Positions 1-5,155 of a DNA stretch of 5,321 nucleotides are shown one piece after another. The stretch is taken from positions 1 through 5,321 of the forward strand of contig CANGHQ010000158.1 of assembly GCA_947453585.1 (NCBI GenBank). Reading direction: 5' to 3'. The stretch is from Burkholderiales bacterium (GTDB taxonomy: Bacteria; Pseudomonadota; Gammaproteobacteria; Burkholderiales; Burkholderiaceae_C). The notes under the pieces were generated by a model that was not told the origin of the DNA, did not search any database, and saw only the letters and a list, made by a program, of their open reading frames with translations. Made by a program: the position numbers and the translations under genes. Position 1 is the stretch's first letter. Every line of letters starts with the position of its first letter.

Positions 1-105
1 GGCCGAATGGTCGGCCCGGGTCTGGCGGTATTCGTCTGACCAGTAACTGAACAACTGCCACTTGTACGTGCCTTTTTCAGGCATTGCGATCGGTGTTTTT
101 TGCAT
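1..105 (-). CDS. N-terminal fragment of an unrecognised protein (runs off the left edge)
   Basis: Reading leftwards from an ATG at 105, 35 codons stay open to the window edge. The fragment begins MQKTPIAMPEKG and continues with an aromatic, charged stretch (YKWQLFSYWSDEYRQTR). About two thirds or more of the third codon positions are G or C, which suits a real gene here, and all three plus-strand frames hit stops within about the first 50 bases. No good Shine-Dalgarno sequence precedes either ATG (105, or the internal one at 84), so the start is uncertain. I do not recognise the family and assign no function. It would be transcribed divergently from the gene at 363. Confidence 0.4.
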   Translation of the reverse strand, partial: MQKTPIAMPEKGTYKWQLFSYWSDEYRQTRADHSA

Positions 106-187
106 ATACGTCAGGGTTAGGAAAGCCAAGCAAGCAACTTGTTGATGTTGCTCACGCCTATCCATCACGCACCAGCCGCCAAGGCGG

Positions 188-215
188 TTGACAGACGCTT
201 CGAAAAATTTACAAA
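188..215 (+). promoter_or_regulatory. Candidate sigma-70-type promoter
   Basis: A perfect TTGACA occurs at 188-193. Sixteen bases later comes TACAAA (210-215), a four-of-six match to the -10 consensus. An inverted repeat CCGCC-AA-GGCGG (176-187) abuts the -35 directly and could be an operator. Transcription would start near 222, giving a leader of about 140 nt before the ATG at 363. The weak -10 is the main doubt. Confidence 0.35.
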
Positions 216-229
216 AAGATACAAAAAGG
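210..229. repeat. 10-bp tandem direct repeat, TACAAAAAGA / TACAAAAAGG
   Basis: Two copies differing in one base lie end to end. A 10-bp period puts both on the same face of the helix, as in binding sites of OmpR/PhoB-family response regulators. The form TTTACA-4-GATACA (208-223) loosely resembles such sites. It overlaps the candidate -10 at 210-215. Regulatory function is inference only, since A-rich repeats of this length can arise by chance. Confidence 0.35.
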
Positions 230-320
230 GCAAGTTTGGGCACTCAGGGCGGCCAAAGCCCGGGTTTTCGCGCCCTATAAGGTGCGTTTCGCGGGCTTAT
301 GGGTAAAATCCGCGCCTGTC

Positions 321-349
321 TGCGCCAAGCTTGGGCGCATCCCGTTTTT
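321..349 (+). terminator. Hairpin followed by T-run in the leader of the 50-residue gene
   Basis: TGCGCC (321-326) and GGCGCA (334-339) form a 6-bp GC-rich stem. The loop contains a further self-complementary AAGCTT. Five T residues follow at 345-349, 13 bases before the ATG at 363. This resembles an intrinsic terminator or attenuator, but the T-run starts five bases after the stem, which weakens it. It could also be a processing or stability hairpin. Confidence 0.3.
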
Positions 350-362
350 GAAAGAACTCCCC

Positions 363-515
363 ATGTCCGCTCCCCACGCAGCTCCCCACGATAGCGCCAA
401 CGCCGCTCCCCCTGACGTGGTGGAAGAAATTGTGCCCATGATGCCCATCGTCTTGCCTATCGCTGGCGCCGTGCTTATGTTCTTGCTGGCCTTCATTGCG
501 GTATCCATGGCCTAA
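363..515 (+). CDS. Small single-pass membrane protein (50 aa), uncharacterised
   Basis: The ATG at 363 gives 50 residues. Residues 1-18 are rich in Ala, Pro and His (MSAPHAAPHD...), followed by acidic VVEEIV (19-24). One strongly hydrophobic segment (about 27-50) then runs to the C-terminus, so the protein is probably tail-anchored with almost nothing beyond the membrane. A longer frame opens earlier, at 282, but that extension crosses the leader hairpin and is unlike protein. There is no strong ribosome-binding site. The gene lies 52 bases before the chosen start of the glutathione peroxidase and is likely co-transcribed with it. I do not know a function. It resembles the small one-helix proteins common in bacterial genomes. 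Confidence 0.65.
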   Translation: MSAPHAAPHDSANAAPPDVVEEIVPMMPIVLPIAGAVLMFLLAFIAVSMA

Positions 516-567
516 GGGCCAGTGGATCACCATTGATTCCCTACTGGCTCGCACATTGACCGCCGCC

Positions 568-1152
568 GTGGTTGCTTTCCCGCTCCGTCTGGTCGCCTTG
601 GGCGCGCTGCTTGGGGCCTTGCTGGCCGGGCCAACACTGGCCATGGCTGCCGAGGCCGCACCCGCCGCCTGCCCCGCGCTGCTGCAAAAAACCTTTAACC
701 GCCTGCAAGACGACGCGCCCCAAAACCTGTGCCAGTACGCGGGCAAGGTGCTGCTGGTGGTCAACACCGCCAGCTACTGCGGCTTTACCCCGCAGTACGA
801 AGGGCTGGAAAAGCTGTACGCCACCTACGGCGCGCAAGGTTTGGTGGTGCTGGGCTTTCCATCCAACGACTTTGGCCAGCAGGAACCGGGCAAGGGCAAG
901 GACATTGCCGACTTTTGCTTTAACACCTATGGCGTGAAGTTTCCGATGTTCGAAAAATCAGTGGTGACCGGCAAAAATGCCAACCCGCTGTTTCTGGAAC
1001 TGGCCAAGGCCGGTGGCGGCTCGCCACGCTGGAACTTCTACAAATACCTGGTCGGACGCGACGGCAAGCTGATCGACAGCTATTCGAGCATGACCGCCCC
1101 TGACAGCGCTTCGCTGCTCAGCGACGTGAAAAAGGCGCTGGCACAGCGCTGA
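568..1152 (+). CDS. Glutathione peroxidase family protein, cysteine type, with signal peptide
   Basis: This is a thiol peroxidase that reduces hydrogen or organic peroxides using glutathione or thioredoxin-type donors. From the GTG at 568 it has 194 residues. An export signal covers about 1-28, with a long hydrophobic core and an ALA-type cleavage region (TLAMAAEA), so it should act in the periplasm. The peroxidatic cysteine is Cys71 in NTASYCGFTP, in place of selenocysteine. The other catalytic-tetrad positions are Gln105 (DFGQQEPG) and Trp155-Asn156 (RWNFYKY). Cys117 (DFCFNTYGVKFPMF) is a possible resolving cysteine, and the usual FPCNQF motif reads FPSNDF. The start is uncertain: the frame is open from a TTG at 496, another TTG lies at 556 and an ATG at 643, none with a clear ribosome-binding site. 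GTG 568 gives the most normal signal peptide. Confidence 0.9.
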   Translation: MVAFPLRLVALGALLGALLAGPTLAMAAEAAPAACPALLQKTFNRLQDDAPQNLCQYAGKVLLVVNTASYCGFTPQYEGLEKLYATYGAQGLVVLGFPSNDFGQQEPGKGKDIADFCFNTYGVKFPMFEKSVVTGKNANPLFLELAKAGGGSPRWNFYKYLVGRDGKLIDSYSSMTAPDSASLLSDVKKALAQR

Positions 1153-1160
1153 GCTTCCCC

Positions 1161-1206
1161 GGGGCGGCCGTTCGCTTCGCCCCTCTCAACTTCCTCTGTA
1201 TTTTTT
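1161..1206 (+). terminator. Candidate terminator between convergent genes
   Basis: GGGGCG (1161-1166) and CGCCCC (1178-1183) form a 6-bp stem with an 11-base loop, nine bases after the peroxidase stop. A pyrimidine-rich tail ends in a T-run at 1201-1206. The long gap between stem and T-run makes it imperfect. Alternative pairings exist (CCTCTC 1182-1187 with GAGAGG 1213-1218, and GCCCA/TGGGC at 1218-1232), so the whole 79-base gap may end transcription from both sides. Confidence 0.35.
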
Positions 1207-1231
1207 GGCCGCGAGAGGCCCAGGCCTTGGG

Positions 1232-1453
1232 CTAAACCCAGCCCTGGCGCCACAAGGCCGGGTCGCGCAGCGCTCGCCAGTCCATGCGGATGACGGCCTT
1301 GGAAAACACGGCTTCCAGCTCCACCGCCTCGACGCCCTGCAAGGGCGGCTCGCAGGCGATGACTTTGGACACCAGAAAATGCTTGTTCTTGGCCACCGGC
1401 GCCACCGCCGACCATTTGCTCAAGAGCAGCTTTTTGGGTTGCAGCGGGTTCAT
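1232..1453 (-). CDS. TIGR02450-type small Trp-rich protein (73 aa)
   Basis: The 73 residues match my recollection of the TIGR02450 Trp-rich family end to end. The N-terminus is MNPLQPKKLLLSKWSAV, the middle is KHFLVSKV, and the C-terminus is DWRALRDPALWRQGWV. Tryptophans lie at 14, 59, 68 and 72, and the spacing at the C-terminal end is typical. The function is unknown for the whole family. There is no signal peptide or membrane segment, so it is probably cytoplasmic. Its ATG overlaps the TGA of the DUF2237 gene (ATGA at 1453-1450), which indicates coupled translation and fixes the start. It converges on the glutathione peroxidase gene. Confidence 0.88.
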   Translation of the reverse strand: MNPLQPKKLLLSKWSAVAPVAKNKHFLVSKVIACEPPLQGVEAVELEAVFSKAVIRMDWRALRDPALWRQGWV

Positions 1454-1830
1454 GCCGGGGTCTGCGGGGCGGGCAGCGCGTGGGCCTGCAACTGGGCCAG
1501 GGTGACGACCGTCAACGCCTTGGCGTGGGTGGCTTCTAGGTGTACTGGCGGCGCCACACCAGCCGCCAAGGCTTCTTTCCAGCGCAGGGCGCACAGGCAC
1601 CAGCGGTCGCCGGCTTGCAGGCCGGCAAAGCGGTATTCGGGGCGGGGCGTAGACAAATCGTTGCCCCGCTGGCGCGAATAGGCCAAAAACTCAGCCGTGA
1701 CGCGGGCGCACACCACGTGCGTGCCCTGGTCGTGGTCATCGGTGTTGCAGCAGCCGTCGCGGAAAAAGCCGGTAAGCGGGTCAAAAGAGCAGGCCAGCAG
1801 CGCAGTGCCCAAAACGTTCAAAGCAGTCAT
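1450..1830 (-). CDS. DUF2237 family protein (126 aa)
   Basis: The protein carries the hallmark DUF2237 segments: NVLG at 5-8, CSFDPLTGFFRDGCCNT at 14-30, GTHVVCARVT at 36-45, GNDLSTPRPEY at 56-66, GDRWCLCALRW at 74-84 and LEATH near residue 98. The length is normal for the family. Six cysteines (14, 27, 28, 41, 78, 80) sit in the conserved segments, which would suit a metal site or redox role. That is my inference, and no activity is established for the family. The ATG at 1830 lies three residues before the conserved NVLG, so the start is reasonable despite lacking a Shine-Dalgarno sequence. It is the first gene of a two-gene unit with the Trp-rich protein and is divergent from the DUF3429 gene. 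Confidence 0.9.
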   Translation of the reverse strand: MTALNVLGTALLACSFDPLTGFFRDGCCNTDDHDQGTHVVCARVTAEFLAYSRQRGNDLSTPRPEYRFAGLQAGDRWCLCALRWKEALAAGVAPPVHLEATHAKALTVVTLAQLQAHALPAPQTPA

Positions 1831-1998
1831 AGAAAAAGTGCCCGTGTGCAGGCGGTCAAATATGCGGTGGGTGCCGGCGCCCGGCAGGAGGCGGCAAAAT
1901 CAGGTGCGGCACAGCGTGCCATTGCCTGATACTGCCACAGGCGGCCCGGCCCCGGCCTTTGGCAGGGATTGACGCCGCCTTTGACCCCAGAAACCACC
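1831..1998. other. Divergent intergenic region with inverted repeats
   Basis: These 168 bases separate two divergent units and must hold both promoters, though I cannot place clear -35/-10 pairs. Two inverted repeats stand out. GGGTGCCGGCGCCC (1870-1883) is a near-perfect palindrome, and GGCAC-AGC-GTGCC (1908-1920) is a perfect 5-bp inverted repeat. Either could be an operator or an RNA hairpin in a leader. I see no gene here. Confidence 0.5.
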
Positions 1999-2469
1999 AT
2001 GCAAGACCACCCGCCAATCGACTCCATTCCTGACCCCGCCCCTGCACCCTCTGCCCTGGTTGCGGCACTGGGCTACGGCGGCTTGCTGCCCTTTACCCTG
2101 CTGGCGCTGGCGGTGTGCTGGCCCGGGGGCGAAGGACGGGCTTTTTACGGTTTTGTGTTGCTGGCCTATGGCGCCACGATTGCCAGCTTTTTGGGCGCCA
2201 TCCATTGGGGCCTGGCCATGCGCAGTGGCGCGCCCGAGCCCATTGCATTTTTGTGGGGCGTGGCGCCCAGTTTGGTGGCCTGGACGGCTTTGCTGCAGCC
2301 CACGCCCTGGGGTTTGCTGCTGCTGGCGGGCTTGCTGTTGCTGTGCTTTGGCGTAGACCGGCGGCTGTACGCGCGCCACCAGTTGCAGGGCTGGCTGCCC
2401 ATGCGCCTGCGCCTGACCGTGGTTGCCTGCGCGAGTTGCCTGGCAGCGGCCTGGGGCTTGCTGCGATGA
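1999..2469 (+). CDS. DUF3429 integral membrane protein (156 aa)
   Basis: After a Pro- and Asp-rich N-terminal tail (about 1-19) come four or five hydrophobic helices at about 24-41, 50-72, 82-99, 104-119 and 138-155. LGYGGLLPF (24-32) and AYGATIASFLGAIHWGLA (56-73) are typical of DUF3429, with a conserved His-Trp in the second helix. It is an inner-membrane protein of unknown function. I chose the ATG at 1999. A TTG at 1969 is also in frame and sits against a purine stretch, but that stretch is too close to act as a ribosome-binding site and the ten extra residues are nondescript. Its TGA overlaps the ATG of the following cupin gene, so the two are probably made together. Confidence 0.85.
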   Translation: MQDHPPIDSIPDPAPAPSALVAALGYGGLLPFTLLALAVCWPGGEGRAFYGFVLLAYGATIASFLGAIHWGLAMRSGAPEPIAFLWGVAPSLVAWTALLQPTPWGLLLLAGLLLLCFGVDRRLYARHQLQGWLPMRLRLTVVACASCLAAAWGLLR

Positions 2470-3134
2470 ACCCGGTGCAAATCAATGCCGATGAGACCCA
2501 GCGCTGCGTGGTGAACAGCGAGCAGCTGGATTGGCTTGCATCGCCGCAATCCCAGGTGCAGCGGCGCTTGCTGGCGCGCGACGGGGGCGAGGTGGCGCGG
2601 GCCACCAGCATCGTGCGCTACGCGCCGGGCGCGCGCTTTACCGCGCACCTGCACGCGCTGGGTGAAGAAATTTTGGTGCTGGAAGGGACATTCAGCGATG
2701 AGCTGGGCGACTACGGGCCGGGCAGCTACCTCAAGAACCCGCCGGGCTCCAGCCACGCGCCTTTCTCGGTAGACGGCTGCACGCTGTTCGTCAAGCTGCG
2801 CCACCTGCAGCCGCAAGACAGCGAGCGGGTGGTGGTGGACACGCGGCGCGCACGCTGGCGCCAAGGCATGGTGGAGGGCCTGACGGTGCTGCCGCTCTCA
2901 GAATTTGGCACCACGCACACGGCGCTGGTGCGCTGGGCGCCGGGCACGTTTTTCAATCCGCACCGCCATTACGGGGGCGAAGAGATTTTTGTGGTCGAGG
3001 GCGTGTTTGAGGATGAGCACGGGCGCTACCCGCAGGGCTGCTGGATCCGCAGCCCGCACCTAAGCCATCACCAGCCTTTTAGCCGAGAGGGCTGCCTGAT
3101 TCTGGTCAAGACGGGGCATTTGCTGGACGCTTGA
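2466..3134 (+). CDS. Two-domain ChrR-like cupin protein (222 aa)
   Basis: The protein is an internal duplication of a metal-binding cupin fold. Domain 1 (about 45-112) has HLHALGEE (61-68) and His97. Domain 2 (about 152-217) has HRHYGGEE (166-173) and His202. The spacing HxHxxxE plus 30 residues to the last His is the same in both, and it matches the zinc ligands of the C-terminal cupin of the anti-sigma factor ChrR (His141, His143, Glu147, His177). Both sites therefore look able to bind metal. The N-terminal zinc-binding anti-sigma domain of ChrR is absent, so it is not a canonical ChrR. A stress sensor or a small metalloenzyme is possible, but no substrate can be read from the sequence. The start at 2466 overlaps the DUF3429 stop (ATGA); the open frame further upstream is a shadow of that gene. 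Confidence 0.87.
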   Translation: MNPVQINADETQRCVVNSEQLDWLASPQSQVQRRLLARDGGEVARATSIVRYAPGARFTAHLHALGEEILVLEGTFSDELGDYGPGSYLKNPPGSSHAPFSVDGCTLFVKLRHLQPQDSERVVVDTRRARWRQGMVEGLTVLPLSEFGTTHTALVRWAPGTFFNPHRHYGGEEIFVVEGVFEDEHGRYPQGCWIRSPHLSHHQPFSREGCLILVKTGHLLDA

Positions 3135-3145
3135 TGGACGCTTGA
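3124..3145 (+). repeat. 11-bp perfect tandem duplication at the cupin stop codon
   Basis: TGGACGCTTGA occurs twice without a gap (3124-3134 and 3135-3145). The first copy ends with the gene's own TGA. The second is non-coding and forms part of a hairpin. It looks like a small slippage duplication with no effect on the protein. Confidence 0.7.
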
Positions 3146-3167
3146 GGCGTCGGGCGGCGCCTTTCTT
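3137..3167 (+). terminator. Candidate terminator for the cupin unit
   Basis: In the 32 bases between the two convergent stops, GACGC (3137-3141) pairs with GCGTC (3147-3151) around a 5-base loop. An alternative stem GGCG (3146-3149) with CGCC (3158-3161) is followed at once by TTTCTT (3162-3167). The second form is closer to an intrinsic terminator for plus-strand transcripts. On the minus strand there is no T-run, so the nar-side transcript is less obviously stopped here. Confidence 0.35.
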
Positions 3168-3571
3168 CAGCCCAGGTGCACCGTGTTGCCCTGTGGGTCA
3201 AAGGGGATCATGGCGCCGATCTGGCCGGCCTTGATCATCTCGACCATGCGCAGCAAGGGTGCTTCGGCGTCGGCGCTGCTGGGCGTTTGGCCCAAGGTGC
3301 CCGACATGGCAGACGCAAACATCACGCTCCAGGACTGGCCCAGCGCGCGCGACTCGTCGAGCAACTGCGCCATGCTCGACAGCTCGTTGGGGGCTTTGTC
3401 CACGCACATCAGGGGCACGAGTGCGCCGCCCTGGCCGGCCAAAAAGCGGCTGCGCTGTTCTGGCGTGCTGTCCGCTGGCAATTCGGCTTTGGCAAACACC
3501 AGCAGCAGGCGCTGGGGCTGGGTTTGTTGGCGGGCTGCAGACAGCAGCGCATTGAAGTTGGAAATCGTCAT
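3167..3571 (-). CDS. Uncharacterised 134-aa protein at the end of the nar gene cluster
   Basis: A cytoplasmic-looking protein with no signal peptide or membrane helix. It begins MTISNFNALLSAARQQ and has a hydrophobic strand (RLLLVFAKAELP, about 21-32), a central QGGALVPLMCVDKAP (about 47-61) and a C-terminal stretch of LLRMVEMIKAGQIGAMIPFD (about 106-125) then PQG. The alternation of strands and helices suggests a small alpha/beta fold. From memory, similar Comamonadaceae proteins are sometimes labelled 'ribonucleotide reductase subunit alpha'. At 134 residues, without the catalytic cysteines or the large barrel of that enzyme, the label would be wrong. The ATG overlaps the carbonic anhydrase stop (ATGA at 3571-3568), so it is translationally coupled and the start is well supported. 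I assign no function. Confidence 0.8.
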   Translation of the reverse strand: MTISNFNALLSAARQQTQPQRLLLVFAKAELPADSTPEQRSRFLAGQGGALVPLMCVDKAPNELSSMAQLLDESRALGQSWSVMFASAMSGTLGQTPSSADAEAPLLRMVEMIKAGQIGAMIPFDPQGNTVHLG

Positions 3572-4347
3572 GGGGTACTTTCTAGGGCGGGCTGTTTGGG
3601 CTGGTAGGCCGTGTCAATCTCATTGAAAAGAGATTCGGACAAGGGGTCAAAAATGGGCTCGAAAGCGGGCTCGCAGCAATGGTCCGGATACGGCCCATCG
3701 CCGCTGTGGGAGGCTACCGACGCAGGAACAAACTGCCCGCTTTTCACGTCAAATACATGGACTTCGCCCTCTTCCATCACGTAGTGCCAGCCGTGCAAGG
3801 TCAGGGCCCGGGCCTCTACTTGCTCTCGCACCATGGGGTAGCCCATGAGGCGTTCGAGCTGCAAGACCACCGCGCGCTGCTCGCAGCGGCGCAAGGCCTC
3901 GGGCGTGACTTGCACTGGCAAGGCCGCTTCGCGGCCCAACTCCAGCCAGGCTTTGAGGTTTTTGGCCTGCGGCGCCTGCTCTTCGTACAAAGCGCGGATG
4001 CCGCCGCAGTGGCTGTGGCCACAGACCACGATGCGCGAGACCTTGAGGTTGAGCACCGCAAACTCAATCGCCGCCGAGGTGCCGTGGAAACCGGCTGAGC
4101 CGTCATAGGGCGGCACAAATGCGCCGACGTTGCGCACCATGAACAAGTCCCCGGGACCGGTGCCGGTGAGCAAATAGGGCACCAGGCGCGAGTCGGAGCA
4201 GCCGATGAACAAGATGCTGGGGTGCTGGCCGTCTTGCACCAAGTCTTCAAACTGCGCCTGCACGCCCGGAAAGGTGTGGTCATGGAAGCGGCGCAGCCGC
4301 TCAAGCAACAGGTCAGGCACAGCGCGCACAGGTGCTTCGGAATGCAC
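3568..4347 (-). CDS. Beta-class carbonic anhydrase
   Basis: The enzyme interconverts carbon dioxide and bicarbonate in the cytoplasm. From the GTG at 4347 it has 259 residues. The beta-class zinc ligands are Cys50, His111 and Cys114 in IGCSDSRL and CGHSHCGG. The Asp52-Arg54 catalytic dyad is present, as are the conserved RNVGAFVPP (72-80), HGTSAAIEFAV (88-98) and LHGWHYVMEEGEVHVFD (184-200). Residues 216-259 form a variable acidic tail with HCC at 223-225. The start is uncertain: GTG codons at 4347, 4329 and 4320 and a TTG at 4308 all precede the conserved ERLRRFHDHTFPG, and none has a good ribosome-binding site. GTG 4347, five bases after the upstream stop, suits coupled translation. The open frame further upstream to 4647 is antiparallel noise inside the isomerase gene. 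Its place behind narI suggests co-expression with nitrate respiration. Confidence 0.93.
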   Translation of the reverse strand: MHSEAPVRAVPDLLLERLRRFHDHTFPGVQAQFEDLVQDGQHPSILFIGCSDSRLVPYLLTGTGPGDLFMVRNVGAFVPPYDGSAGFHGTSAAIEFAVLNLKVSRIVVCGHSHCGGIRALYEEQAPQAKNLKAWLELGREAALPVQVTPEALRRCEQRAVVLQLERLMGYPMVREQVEARALTLHGWHYVMEEGEVHVFDVKSGQFVPASVASHSGDGPYPDHCCEPAFEPIFDPLSESLFNEIDTAYQPKQPALESTP

Positions 4348-4352
4348 CAGAT

Positions 4353-5144
4353 CTATTGCACCAGCGGCGTGTCGGCTGCGTCCAGCGCCACGCCGACCAC
4401 CACGGCCGCACCGGCCAGCAAGGCCAGGTACTGGCGCAGCGCGGCGACAAAGGTGTTTTGGCGCAGGGCCATGGCCACGGCGCCTTGCACCGAGGCAAAG
4501 CTTTGCGCCACGCCGCTCTGGCGTTGCAAGACCTCGACCACGTGCAAGCCAAAGCGGCTGTGCACCAATCGCGGCAGCACGCCCACATCGGTCTGGCCAA
4601 ACAATTCCTTGGCGAACTCGGGCGCGCAGTCTGCTGCGCTCAACCAACCCAGGTCGCCGCCCTGGGCGCCGCTGGGGCAGTTGGACAAGGTGGACGCCGC
4701 CTTGCCAAAGGCGCTGTCGGCCTGGCTGCCGTCGTGGCAGCGCACGTCGAGCAGCGTGGTCTCGGCCCGCGAACGCAGCGCCGAAAGATCGACGCCCGGC
4801 GTCACCGCAAACAGGATGTGGCGCACCAGCACGCGCTCGCCGCTGCTGTACTGCGCCTGGTGCGCGGCGTGGTGCCTGCGGCAGGCATCTTCCGAGGGCT
4901 CGGGAATGATCAATTGCGCGTCCAGCAAGGCCTCGATGGCGCCAGAGGCGGCTTCGCTGAGCACGCCGTCAGGCGAAGAGGCGTCGTCCGAAGCCAGCAG
5001 GCCCTGGGCGACTGCGGCCTGGCGCAGCAACTCCGAGCAGGCGCGCTGGCGCACCTCGTCCACCGAGAGAACCGCGTCCTGCCCGTGCAAGGCCACGCCA
5101 TTGATGCTGGCCACAGGGGCTTGAACCATGTCTGCGTACTGCAT
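4353..5144 (-). CDS. NifM/PpiC-type peptidylprolyl isomerase of the nar cluster
   Basis: A parvulin-type foldase of 263 residues that catalyses cis-trans isomerisation of proline peptide bonds. The N-terminal helical part (about 1-100) is followed by the rotamase domain (about 104-206) with RHILF (108-112), GAQGGDLGWL (159-168), FAKELF (177-182) and HSRFGLHVVEVL (195-206). A helical tail ends in DTPLVQ. There is no signal peptide, so it acts in the cytoplasm, where NarG and NarH are folded and loaded with cofactors. A PpiC/NifM-like gene directly after narI is known from other denitrifiers such as P. aeruginosa (PA3871), and a role in maturing nitrate reductase is the usual inference rather than proven. 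The start is clear: AAGGAG overlaps the narI stop six bases before the ATG. Confidence 0.9.
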   Translation of the reverse strand: MQYADMVQAPVASINGVALHGQDAVLSVDEVRQRACSELLRQAAVAQGLLASDDASSPDGVLSEAASGAIEALLDAQLIIPEPSEDACRRHHAAHQAQYSSGERVLVRHILFAVTPGVDLSALRSRAETTLLDVRCHDGSQADSAFGKAASTLSNCPSGAQGGDLGWLSAADCAPEFAKELFGQTDVGVLPRLVHSRFGLHVVEVLQRQSGVAQSFASVQGAVAMALRQNTFVAALRQYLALLAGAAVVVGVALDAADTPLVQ

Positions 5145-5148
5145 GGCG

Positions 5149-5155
5149 CGCTCCT
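5149..5155 (-). promoter_or_regulatory. Shine-Dalgarno sequence of the isomerase gene, overlapping the narI stop
   Basis: On the minus strand the junction reads TAAGGAGCGCGCCATG. The AAGGAG shares two bases with the narI TAA and lies six bases before the ATG. It is the best ribosome-binding site in the window. It ties translation of the isomerase closely to narI and fixes its start. Confidence 0.8.

Larger units (their letters stand above)
106..362. other. Divergent intergenic region
   Basis: No convincing gene lies in these 257 bases. The region is richer in A and T than its flanks around 200-230. It contains a weak inverted repeat (AGCAAC 133-138 with GTTGCT 147-152), a 5-bp inverted repeat CCGCC/GGCGG at 176-187, a TTGACA box, a 10-bp direct repeat and a terminator-like hairpin. 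The last three are listed separately. A second possible -10 box, TAAAAT, lies at 304-309 without a matching -35. TTTCG also recurs at 266-270 and 287-291, 21 bp apart, which may be chance. The region probably holds control signals for the plus-strand pair and perhaps for the minus-strand gene on the left. Confidence 0.55.

Noticed and set aside
297..767. Minus-strand open frame over the small membrane protein and peroxidase start
   Set aside because: Low-complexity product with no family signal, antisense to the glutathione peroxidase with its intact catalytic residues.
1205..1929. Plus-strand open frames across the DUF2237/Trp-rich genes
   Set aside because: They have typical shadow composition, and the opposite strand carries clear family motifs throughout.
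2115..2465. Upstream extension of the cupin reading frame
   Set aside because: It overlaps the DUF3429 gene in another frame, and cupin homology starts only after the ATG at 2466.
2166..2864. Minus-strand open frame of about 230 residues opposite the DUF3429 and cupin genes
   Set aside because: It is rich in Arg, Gln and Pro with no recognisable domain and lies antisense to two well-supported genes.
3183..3626. Plus-strand frames opposite the 134-aa gene
   Set aside because: Their composition is that of shadows, while the minus-strand frame is coupled by ATGA to the carbonic anhydrase gene and reads as a normal protein.
4348..4647. 100-residue N-terminal extension of the carbonic anhydrase frame
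   Set aside because: It lies wholly inside the isomerase gene on the same strand, is Arg/Gly/Ala-rich and low in information, and the family's conserved region begins only near 4300.
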